This document shows, one piece after another, positions 1 to 8,400 of a stretch of 21,009 bases of DNA. The stretch spans positions 1 to 21,009 of IMG/VR virus record IMGVR_UViG_3300037153_000207; one strand, written 5' to 3'. Source of the stretch: a virus. The position numbers were made by a program, and so were the translations under genes. Every line of letters starts with the position of its first letter. The stretch's first letter is position 1. Below the pieces are notes generated by a model. It had not been told where the DNA came from. It saw only the letters and a list, made by a program, of their open reading frames with translations, and did not search any database.

Positions 1-9
1 GGTTACACC

Positions 10-1566
10 ATGACAATGAATCCTGAAACAGGCGAAGGTTTCGATGCTGTACAGGTAGGCGAGCAGATCTATTTTGACCCCAATGCTACAGATCCAAAAT
101 ATCCAGGCTCTGTTGGTCTGGATATGCGCAAGAAGACCTACTGGCAAGGCGATGTAGAGTTTGATACATTTGAAACAGTAGGTCCGAAGTTTGGCCCCAA
201 ATGGCCTGACGGCACTATGCGCGTCAGTGGTCTTGGGTTGGATACCGATGTCTGGGGACTAAGCGAAAAAACACCACCACCTCCAGGGTATGCTCCGTGG
301 TTAGAACAAGGTATTGTCGACACTGGTGCTGGTGGCAATATCTTCACCCCTGTTAGCAGAAACCCGCCGCATGGTATGGAGCTTATTTCAAAGCATGATT
401 GGACACCATGCTTTGAACTCGACGGTTCTCCTACAATGGGGGACGCCGCACAGCGAAATTTTATCGATATTACACTCCTGAGTGCGTACGGTGGAGACAT
501 CAAGTTTCCTGTAATGCCAGAGGAGTTTGGTGCTGATTTTACCCATGAATACTGGACACCAAGGGTAGTTGGTCTGGGGGAGATCATCATGCCTGGTGGA
601 CAATCAATGGAGACTATCAGCTGGGATAGTTTCTTTCCTGCTTCTTATGATGCAGATTACTGTTCTATAAAACCAACAGAGCTAGAAGATCCAAAGTCTG
701 TAACGGCACGAATTATCTGGACCATGCGGTTCAAGATGAATTGTATGCTTATTGTGGGTGGCGGCATTTGGAGCGATCAGGTAGTAATCACCAACTTCAA
801 CTATAGACACAAAGCTGGTGAGATAGACGACATTTACTACACGATCTCGATGAAGAGGTATCGTGCTCCAATTGTTTCTACTTCACCAAACCCTGAATCT
901 ATCAAAGACAGATGGTATAAGGATCCCAGGCAGCCTGGCGGCGGAGTCGATGTTACACCACCTACGCAGGAAGGTGAGCCTCCGGCCGATCCTAATCCTG
1001 CAGAAGTGCCAGTTGTACCAGAGCCGCCTAATGATCAAGTTAACCCTGGTGTGCCTGGGCGTAATTCTCTTATTACCATTGAGACAGATGTAGTTAGATC
1101 TATGGTAGGAATACCAAGATTTGGCGGGTCTCAAGAATTTGGTGAAACATTCGCTCTGGTAGTGGAACGTTTGAGGGGCGAAGGCCCCAATGATATGGAT
1201 AGCATGCTCGCTCTAAACAAGTGGGTAACGGATAATGGTTATAATCCTAGCACCAGCAATCTGCCAGTTGGTGCTGGTGTGAGGTACTATAAGGAAACAC
1301 CAGTTACGAGATCACCAGGCACTATTATTGAGCCTCATGAAGGTGGTGGCGGCGGAGGTGGTTCTGGTGGATTTACTGGTGGTGAACCTGGCGAAGATCC
1401 GCAAAGCATAGGTGATGCTCTGGGTGTAATTGGCGGCGGTATCGGTGGTGCTATCGGTGGCGCAGTGAGAGGCATTGGTGATGTGATTGGCTTGCCAAAG
1501 AACACACCGATTGAAACACCACGCGAAGGTGGCGGCAATGGCGGCGGTAGTGGTGGGTTCAACTGA
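10..1566 (+). CDS. XkdP-like baseplate hub protein with glycine-zipper C-terminus
   Basis: Probable baseplate hub or tail-tube-end component, 518 residues. Residues about 150-290 follow the pattern of the N-terminal domain of PBSX XkdP-type proteins: a 'FPVMPEEFG' segment, then 'VVGLGEI', 'SWDSFFPASY', and near the end 'NFNYRHKAGEIDDIYYTIS'. Residues about 375-430 may be a degenerate LysM-like stretch (ending 'NPSTSNLPVGAGVRYYK'), the domain XkdP normally carries, but the match is weak. A Pro/Glu/Asp-rich linker (about 305-345) separates the two. The last 75 residues are glycine-rich and contain a hydrophobic GxxxG segment at 470-494. The next gene encodes the XkdQ-like hub, matching the PBSX xkdP-xkdQ order, and the genes overlap (TGATG). 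The frame is open to the window edge. I chose ATG at 10 because its ATGA could overlap the stop of an upstream gene, the style used throughout; a start upstream cannot be excluded. Confidence 0.72.
   Translation: MTMNPETGEGFDAVQVGEQIYFDPNATDPKYPGSVGLDMRKKTYWQGDVEFDTFETVGPKFGPKWPDGTMRVSGLGLDTDVWGLSEKTPPPPGYAPWLEQGIVDTGAGGNIFTPVSRNPPHGMELISKHDWTPCFELDGSPTMGDAAQRNFIDITLLSAYGGDIKFPVMPEEFGADFTHEYWTPRVVGLGEIIMPGGQSMETISWDSFFPASYDADYCSIKPTELEDPKSVTARIIWTMRFKMNCMLIVGGGIWSDQVVITNFNYRHKAGEIDDIYYTISMKRYRAPIVSTSPNPESIKDRWYKDPRQPGGGVDVTPPTQEGEPPADPNPAEVPVVPEPPNDQVNPGVPGRNSLITIETDVVRSMVGIPRFGGSQEFGETFALVVERLRGEGPNDMDSMLALNKWVTDNGYNPSTSNLPVGAGVRYYKETPVTRSPGTIIEPHEGGGGGGGSGGFTGGEPGEDPQSIGDALGVIGGGIGGAIGGAVRGIGDVIGLPKNTPIETPREGGGNGGGSGGFN
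1417..1491 (+). other. Glycine-zipper hydrophobic segment in hub protein
   Basis: This encodes residues 470-494 of the XkdP-like protein, with 'GGGIGGAIGGAVRGIG' at its core. Glycines at i, i+4 and i+8 make a GxxxGxxxG glycine zipper, a pattern known from membrane-inserting or helix-packing segments. It is flanked by poly-Gly linkers on both sides (about 445-460 and 507-518). What is seen is the motif; membrane insertion is inference. Confidence 0.5.
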
Positions 1567-3791
1567 TGCCTCTACTGACATCACAAACACCCAACATAGG
1601 CGAGCTTAAGATAAGCGAATACAAGGTTGTGGTGCTTGATGTTGACTCTGGCACTAGTCAGGATCTTTCGCAGTTAGTATCTTCTATCCAGTGGGATTAT
1701 GATCTTGATCAACCTGCTGAGCATTACACTATCACTTTTGTACATACTGAGAACATTGCGAAGAAAGTCAAGCCAGGCGACAGAATAAAGCTGTATGGTT
1801 GGGCGGTACGGCCAGTAGGCAGCAATATAGAGATGTACTGGGAGCTACTCAAGAGAGTCTATATTGTAGAAACTTCACTGAGTAGTGATCAGGGTGGGAC
1901 TCTTAAAGCTACTGGCTACAACGTCATGTGGTATATCATGCGTAACAAAGATACTGTTATGCTTGAGAAAGAGACTGCCAGCCAGTTTATCACCAGGACA
2001 GCCGCTTACTATGGTATTCCATTGGGTACCATTATGGATACTGGTGTACAGCTAGAACGCGAACCGTTCATAAACCGTACTGTGTGGGACATGTGGGTAT
2101 CTGCGCTGTCTTATACCAGAGATCTTAATGCTAGTGCGCGTTTTATCTTGCAAGAGAAAGATGGCAAAATAGAACTGATAGCGCGTACACCTTCAAGCGG
2201 CATCTGGAACTTCCATCGCGGCATGTTCGAGCCTGGCCCAAATTCTTGGAATAATAACCCTGGTAACATTTTTTCTTCTGTCAACAACTTCAGTATGCAG
2301 AATTACTCAAATGTTATCAGGGTCTACAAAGGTAGTAGTGGCAGCAGTAGTTCTAACCCGTTAGAAGGTGGCGGTGATTCCAGTACGCCGATGTTGCAGT
2401 TTCAGTATCCTGCACAAGCTATAATTGAGGCTGGTGGTGACAAAGAGATAGAAAAGTACGGCATGTTTGTTGAGTCTGTTGATTTGCAAGCACCTGGAGA
2501 AGCTGCACTAGATCTAGGTAACGATGGATCAAATGCAGAACAACAGGGTATGAAGCTGTACAAGAAGTTGGTAAAGTTTGAGAACACAGGTACCATCACT
2601 ACCTTCAATATCAACACCATACGCCCTGGAGATGCAGTACATATACGGGACGAAATTACTGGTCTGGTAGGCAAATACTACGTCAAATCTGGCAACCATA
2701 TGATATCCGATCAAGAGGCTTCAATGTCTCTTACGGTAAATATTGAAGACGCGTTGCCAGAGGCTTATGAAGCCAGAGCACAAACTAAGTCTGGTGCTGG
2801 TTTGCTCGGTAGTACAGGTGGTGGGCAAGTTGCCGCCCCGTCTGGTAGGAACTGGACCATTATGGGTGGTTCTGTTCCTATACCAGATAGATATGCGTTG
2901 GCTGTTTCTGCTGGCTTCAACGCTGGCGAAGATGCGTTGAAGATGACCACTATCAGTTTGTACGAATGTGGCAACTGCAATATGGAGGAAGTTAATCCAT
3001 CTGGCGACGTTGGATTGTGGCAAATCAATAGCCAGCACTGGCCTACCTATGGTGGTCCTGATGTATTGAAGAATCCACCTGCTGCTGCTAGAGCTGCCTA
3101 TGGTATCTGGAAGGGTGCTGGTGGTGGTGAAGCAGGATTCAGGCAGTGGTGTGTCTATCCTAATGGTTGTGGATTAACGCCTGGTACACATAATCAGCCT
3201 ACGGTAGAGGCATTCAATGCCAAATTGGCTGAAGTACGTGCTATAGTAATGTCTGGCGGTACCAAGGCTGACACTGGATGGGCACCTGTGGATGTGCGAG
3301 GTAAGCTACCAACTAATCATGAAGCAAACTATGATAAAAGGGACCTGGCTGGCATCACTGGTATTACTTTGCATTTTACTGATGGACCGGCTAGTCAAAC
3401 AGTTTACCAGATAGCGCAGTATCAAACATCTGAAGATGCCAGGGGCCAGACGGGTAACGATACTCCATTCCCAGGTCTGGCATATACATTCTTTGTAGAG
3501 CAGGATGGTAAGACGTCACAAGCATGGGATCTTGATGTAGCTACCTGGCACAGTTCGGCACCAGGCAGAAACACACACAATATCGGTATCTGTTATTCTG
3601 GTAATGTTGCACCCAATGCAGCCCAGATAAATGGCATGGCACAGGCTATCGGCTATTGTCAGAAACAATTAGGCAGAAAGATTGGTGTTGAAGGCCACAA
3701 GGATTATTCACTTGAGGCAACTCAGTGTCCTGGTCCAACATGGCCTAGTTGGCGACAAGATATCATGTCTGGGATTCCTCTAACTTTCTAA
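1566..3791 (+). CDS. Tail hub (gpD/XkdQ-like) fused to transglycosylase-like and amidase domains
   Basis: Likely the central hub or spike base of the tail, carrying its own cell-wall hydrolases (741 residues). Residues about 15-400 resemble the late-control-D/XkdQ/gp27-like hub family: early '[21 protein letters not shown]', a '[11 protein letters not shown]' strand, and '[14 protein letters not shown]' near 350. A Gly/Ser linker (about 256-275) interrupts it. Residues about 440-565 look like a lysozyme-type transglycosylase: E467 in '[11 protein letters not shown]' as candidate acid, then '[13 protein letters not shown]' and 'GFRQWCVY'. Cysteines 468, 471, 529 and 535 could form disulfides. 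Residues about 575-735 are an Amidase_2/T7-lysozyme-like domain with expected zinc ligands H603 (LHFTDG), H711 (GHKD) and C721 (QCPGP), and Y640. The start overlaps the previous stop. Hub and amidase calls are firm; the transglycosylase call is good but motif-based. Confidence 0.85.
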   Translation: MPLLTSQTPNIGELKISEYKVVVLDVDSGTSQDLSQLVSSIQWDYDLDQPAEHYTITFVHTENIAKKVKPGDRIKLYGWAVRPVGSNIEMYWELLKRVYIVETSLSSDQGGTLKATGYNVMWYIMRNKDTVMLEKETASQFITRTAAYYGIPLGTIMDTGVQLEREPFINRTVWDMWVSALSYTRDLNASARFILQEKDGKIELIARTPSSGIWNFHRGMFEPGPNSWNNNPGNIFSSVNNFSMQNYSNVIRVYKGSSGSSSSNPLEGGGDSSTPMLQFQYPAQAIIEAGGDKEIEKYGMFVESVDLQAPGEAALDLGNDGSNAEQQGMKLYKKLVKFENTGTITTFNINTIRPGDAVHIRDEITGLVGKYYVKSGNHMISDQEASMSLTVNIEDALPEAYEARAQTKSGAGLLGSTGGGQVAAPSGRNWTIMGGSVPIPDRYALAVSAGFNAGEDALKMTTISLYECGNCNMEEVNPSGDVGLWQINSQHWPTYGGPDVLKNPPAAARAAYGIWKGAGGGEAGFRQWCVYPNGCGLTPGTHNQPTVEAFNAKLAEVRAIVMSGGTKADTGWAPVDVRGKLPTNHEANYDKRDLAGITGITLHFTDGPASQTVYQIAQYQTSEDARGQTGNDTPFPGLAYTFFVEQDGKTSQAWDLDVATWHSSAPGRNTHNIGICYSGNVAPNAAQINGMAQAIGYCQKQLGRKIGVEGHKDYSLEATQCPGPTWPSWRQDIMSGIPLTF

Positions 3792-5062
3792 TGCCTACAC
3801 TTGATGGTCCGCAAAAATTACTAGATGTTCTACGCACTATAGCGGACAATGAGGACAAGCTCAATGCACTAACTGGCACGGGGTTAGTGCTTAGGACTGG
3901 TGTTGTCCTTACACCATTGCCAGAACTAACTATCTCTATGGATGGTGAAACATCTATGGGTGGTCCGATGATCTTCGACCATTCCCAGGGTGATTTGCTC
4001 ATACCAGAGGATCTGTTCCTTACCAAGGGCGATACAGTTGTTCTAGCACCAATATCCAAGAGACGTTGGGTAATTTTGTTCAAGACGAGAACCACCAACG
4101 AACAAATATATCGTGCGCGGTATGGCTTGAACAACGATAGAGCTGGTGGTGCATTTGCTGGTCTGGAAGTTATAGAGGATCCCGTAACTGGACAGGTCAC
4201 GATTAATCTGGTTGGTGGTATCACTAATGTTAGTGGCGGTACTACTAACGTCAACGGCGATAATGTATTTGTTAATAACTCGGAAATAGCTGAAGACGTC
4301 ATTGTTGGTCCGCCTGGTCCTGCAGGACCAGCTGGCCCTCCCGGTCCTCAAGGTTCTCCCGGAGCTGACAGTACCGTTGTAGGACCAGTTGGTCCAGCAG
4401 GACCACAGGGCAATCCTGGGCCTACTGGTCTTGCAGGCCCCAAGGGTGATACTGGTGCTGCTGGTCCACCAGGCCCCAGAGGCTATGAAGGCCCAGAAGG
4501 TCCAAGAGGTCCACAAGGTCTCATGGGGCCGCAAGGCTTTGATGGTAAGACTGGGCCACAGGGTCAGCAAGGTGTAAAGGGTGACCCTGGACCTAAAGGT
4601 GATACTGGTCCTAAGGGAGATCCTGGGCCGCAGGGTGTTATGGGCACCCCTGGAGCTACTACTACGGGCGCACACGAGGAGTTTGTGCCATCTTTAGGCC
4701 AAACAGTAGTAACGCTAAGTATGCCTGCACTTACCCTCTTGATGGTGTCTAGAGGTGGTGTTGTACAGTCCATAGTAGACGGTGATTATGCCCTTACTGA
4801 TGATGGCAATACGGTTACTTTCAGCGACCCATTCAACGGCACAGAACGTGTTATAATCTCATATGGTGCTGCGACGATGGCTGGTGCTGATACAGAGTTA
4901 CGTCTATATGTTGCAAATATGATGGCACTACTTGATCCAGGAGGAGTACCACCGCCGCAGGCATCAACTGCACAAGGTCCAGCAATTGACGCAGAGCTAC
5001 GTACATATATCCAGACTATCATGGCGAAACTTGATCCAGGCGGTCCGCCTGCACCACCATAA
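3791..5062 (+). CDS. Collagen-like tail fibre protein
   Basis: Probable surface fibre of 423 residues. An N-terminal region of about 170 residues (probably the attachment or trimerisation part) contains beta-rich segments and ends in a Gly/Asn/Val-rich stretch. Residues 173-290 are 38 Gly-X-Y triplets, 7 then 31, split by a four-residue STVV interruption. They are rich in GPP, GPQ and PKGD(T/P), triplets known to stabilise bacterial collagen triple helices. A globular beta domain follows (about 295-365). The C-terminus has two copies of a 33-residue unit around '[17 protein letters not shown]' and '[17 protein letters not shown]'. The frame is open back to 3749, but ATG 3791 overlaps the previous stop (TAATG) like its neighbours and avoids a 43-base overlap. 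Collagen-like domains are common in phage fibres; the receptor is unknown. Confidence 0.85.
   Translation: MPTLDGPQKLLDVLRTIADNEDKLNALTGTGLVLRTGVVLTPLPELTISMDGETSMGGPMIFDHSQGDLLIPEDLFLTKGDTVVLAPISKRRWVILFKTRTTNEQIYRARYGLNNDRAGGAFAGLEVIEDPVTGQVTINLVGGITNVSGGTTNVNGDNVFVNNSEIAEDVIVGPPGPAGPAGPPGPQGSPGADSTVVGPVGPAGPQGNPGPTGLAGPKGDTGAAGPPGPRGYEGPEGPRGPQGLMGPQGFDGKTGPQGQQGVKGDPGPKGDTGPKGDPGPQGVMGTPGATTTGAHEEFVPSLGQTVVTLSMPALTLLMVSRGGVVQSIVDGDYALTDDGNTVTFSDPFNGTERVIISYGAATMAGADTELRLYVANMMALLDPGGVPPPQASTAQGPAIDAELRTYIQTIMAKLDPGGPPAPP
4307..4660 (+). repeat. Collagen Gly-X-Y repeat region
   Basis: The segment encodes 38 uninterrupted-in-phase Gly-X-Y triplets apart from one four-residue break after the seventh triplet. 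Proline is frequent at X, and Pro, Gln, Lys or Asp-containing pairs are frequent at Y/X. At DNA level the repeat is degenerate (ggN cca/cct ...), so it is an old or purified array rather than a recent expansion. Confidence 0.93.
4889..5059 (+). repeat. Tandem 33-residue C-terminal repeat of the collagen-like protein
   Basis: Two tandem copies 99 bases apart, beginning at 4889 and 4988; the second is truncated by the stop. Each encodes D-(T/A)-ELR-x-Y-(V/I)-x-x-(M/I)-MA-x-LDPGG followed by a Pro-rich tail. The helical part followed by a Pro-rich linker looks like a small oligomerisation motif; that role is inference. Confidence 0.8.
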
Positions 5063-5071
5063 GGAGAACTA

Positions 5072-5473
5072 ATGGCTGGTTCCAAAACAGATGCACTTGA
5101 GCAACGCATTCTAGACCACCTGTTCAAAGGTGGTGCGACACCTGCGCTTACTGCATTGTCAACCGTGTATGTTGCACTCTATACGGTAGTACCTACTGAT
5201 TCTACTGCTGGTACTGAGGTATCTGGCTCAAGCTACGCCCGACAGGCAGTTGCTTCAGCGGCTTGGACACGCACCAATAGTCAGATAGCAAACAACGCAG
5301 AGATTGCATTTCCAGCAGTAACGGGTTCGGCCTACACGGTTGTTGGTTGGGCTATCATGGATGCATCTTCGTCTGGCAACCAGCTGTATTGGGGCGACTG
5401 CACTAGCACCACTATGAACGTTGGTGATATTCCTAGATTTGCTCCTAGTGCATTGACTGTTTCTGAGGACTAA
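5072..5473 (+). CDS. Small tail-fibre-associated phage protein
   Basis: A 133-residue protein resembling a widespread phage family often annotated as tail fibre or structural protein. The features I recognise are: an N-terminal helix 'KTDALEQRILDHLFKG', a strand 'TVYVALYTVVPTDSTAG', then 'EVSGSSYARQAV', 'EIAFPAVTGSAYTVVGWAIMD', 'GNQLYWGDC' and a C-terminal 'ALTVSED'. These proteins are short all-beta structural subunits, usually beside fibre genes, as here. No catalytic residues are visible. A strong Shine-Dalgarno (aaggag) lies at 5061-5066, just after the stop of the collagen-like gene, and supports the ATG at 5072. Precise role unknown; it may be an adaptor or decoration of the fibre. Confidence 0.65.
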   Translation: MAGSKTDALEQRILDHLFKGGATPALTALSTVYVALYTVVPTDSTAGTEVSGSSYARQAVASAAWTRTNSQIANNAEIAFPAVTGSAYTVVGWAIMDASSSGNQLYWGDCTSTTMNVGDIPRFAPSALTVSED

Positions 5474-5482
5474 TCTAGACAC

Positions 5483-8400
5483 GTGGCTATCACAGCTCGT
5501 ACGCCGACGACTGGCACGGCTGCTAGCAGTGCGGGCTTCACGGTCACGCTGCCCGCGAGCACCGCCGTGGGCGACATGCTCATTGTGGCGGTGTCTTCGG
5601 CCAGCGTGAATGCTGTCGCCACGCCGTCGGGATGGACTCTGGGCGGCAACTTCTCAGCAGGCACCAACGAGGGCTTGACCGTCTTCTCGGCACGTTATGT
5701 GGCAGGCCTGACGCTGAGCTTCACCAACGCCAACGGTGTCAGCGTGTGGATCTGCAACGCCTTCTACGAGTCGGCGGGCACAGGCCTCATCTACCTCGAT
5801 GGCAACCCCATCGGCGCCTCCAACAGCACCAACAACACGACCGTGCCTACGGGCGCTCCCGTGGCAACGGGCAACGTCGCGGGCGACTACGAGGTGCTCA
5901 TCTACTCGTGGTCCAGCAGCGGCACGATCACTTTCAACGCCAGCACCACCAAGGACTCGGCCAATATCAATAACGGCTCGAGCATCGCTGGTGCGATGGG
6001 CCACGCCAATGCGACACTAGGTGCGAATGCGACAGCTACGGCCTGGAGCGCTACACTGTCGGGCAACAACACGCGCAAGGTCGGCGTCGGCTGGCTGCTG
6101 ATGTCGGTACCTACACCTACGACGGCTATCGGCATCACAGACAACTTTGACGACAGCTCGATCGGCAGTCAGTGGACGTCGTATACAAATGCTGGCGGCA
6201 CCGTCACAGAGACAACCTCATTGGCTATTGCTCCGTCGGGAACAAGCGGTGCATACAATGGTGTCTTCTCAACAGCGGCATACGACCTGACGGGAAAATA
6301 CGTCTACGTTCAATTCGCGGCGTTTTTGAATTCGACCACGGGAGACGTCGCTTCGTTTCAGGCCCAGATCGATTCGTCCAACTATCTGGAATGGGCGCAG
6401 GTTGATAACAGTCTTTATGCTCGCCGCAATGTAAGCGGCACGCTTACCAGCTACGGTTCGATGGCACTACCCGCTCCAGGTACGTATGTTCGTATCCATG
6501 AATCGGGCGGCGTGGTGTACATGATGTATGCCACTAATCCCATTGGTACTTGGACACTGATGGGGCGTGGTCCGAATCCCATCGCAGTCACCGCGCTGTA
6601 TATTGTGATCCAGGCGGGCTGCTATCAAGCTGTTGCTTCGCCAGGCACGGCTCGCTTCGACAACCTCAACTACGTCTCGTACAAGAATCTAACGGGCAGT
6701 GCCAGTGGCCTGACGGTTTCGCCAGCAGATACGTATCGTACTACCATCCTGGCAGACAATCCTGTAGCATTCTATAGGATGGACGAGACGTGGCCTGGAC
6801 AGCCAGGTGGCGATGTACTTCTTACTGACTCTGGACCCAATAATCGCTGGAATTACATAAACAAGGGATACGAGACATACGGCATTACAGGTGCTTTGTC
6901 TCGTGGTGATCCAGCTATAAATTTCAATGGAATGTCTGGAGCGTATGCGCAGACACCCTATCAACCTGAACTAAATGGTTCTGGGCCATTTACAGTAGAA
7001 GGTTGGATGCGTGTTGCGTCGTGGCCTGCTGTAGATGCTCCTTTGTTCAGTATGGGTAATGCTGGAACGAATGATGCATTTCTACACTGTGTGGTACGTA
7101 ACGGGCTGCCTTATTTTGGTTTCTATGGTGACGATTATGCACCATCGGGATCAGCTCTAAGCCTGAACGTTTGGCATCATCTAGTCTACGTGTGGGAAGG
7201 TCCAGGCACAAAAGTGCAGAGGATCTACGTAGATGGTGTGCAATGGGGAACTGGTAGAACTAGTACAAACAATCTCAATGTCTCTTCGACCAATGGTTAT
7301 GTTGCCAGACAAACCAGTTATAATCTCAATGGTGACCTTGATGAGATTGCTTTGTACGGCACAGCATTATCACAAGCTCAGGTAACGGCACATTATAACG
7401 CAGCTTCAAATAGTCCAATCAAGCTAAGTGCCAAAAGAATACTGCGTTGGCCGTATGGTATCAATACTCTAGATACGTCTAGAGGAAGAGCTGGTGTTAG
7501 CGGTGTACCGTACAGTAGTGTTGTTATGCAAGATAGTCCAATGCTCTATTGGCGTCTTGGTGAAATCACTGGTACTACGGTTAACGATAGCTCTGGCAAT
7601 GGACGCGGTGGTACACTGAATACTGGAGTATTGTTCCAAGCTAATGGTGTGTTGCCGTTTGATACGGATGGTGCAGCAGATCTTCCAGGTACTTCAAACG
7701 CATACATACAGGGACCATATCTAAACGTGTTCCAGGGTGGTGCTGCTTGGACGGTAGAGATGTGGGTAAATCCATCGGGAATATGGGGGCCTGGTGCTGC
7801 ACATCCTATGTTCCATTGCGGAGATGCTCAGGCAAATAATCAATGGCTTACGTGTGAATGTACTGGTCCCATTCCCGAACTAAGATTTTATGGTAATGAT
7901 ACCACAGGTGGTGCACCATTTCTGCAACCTGGGCGTCATCATTTAGTCTGGCAGTATGAAGGAACTGGTACCAAGATACAGCGTATCTATGTTGATGGTG
8001 TACAGTGGGACAACAGAACAGCTACTGCCAATCTAAACGTTCTTACAGGATCCCAAACGGGTAACGGTTTCAGGGTTGGTGCTGGACATTTTCAAGGTGG
8101 TGCTTTCAATGGTAGGATAGATGAAGTAGCTGTCTATCCAACTTTCTTGTCGCTTACCAGAATCCAAGCACACTATAATGCAGGATGGGGTGTTAGTCCT
8201 TCACCTGGTATTAGTAGGAAGAGATCTATAACAGCACTTTCTGCTGGTACATCGTCTGTAGTTGTTACTATACTGAAACGCCCTAGTCTTTTTGGTACTG
8301 CTGTGGGTGTAGCTACCGACGTTGGACAATCATCCAGAAAAGTACTTCTTGGAAACCGTTTGTCAGTTGGCGTAGCTGTCACAAGTGGTTTAATTGACAA

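Noticed and set aside
3749-3793. Upstream start for the collagen-like gene
   Set aside because: It would overlap the amidase C-terminus by 43 bases; the TAATG overlap at 3791 matches the operon style.
4043-4675. 210-residue minus-strand frame opposite the collagen region
   Set aside because: It is the mirror of Gly-X-Y coding; composition (Trp/Ser/Thr runs) is an artefact of reversed ggN-ccN codons.
5654-6144. Long open frames on both strands within the start of the giant adhesin
   Set aside because: They are a by-product of high GC with few stop codons; they lack ribosome sites and sit inside a clearly coding frame with coherent beta domains.
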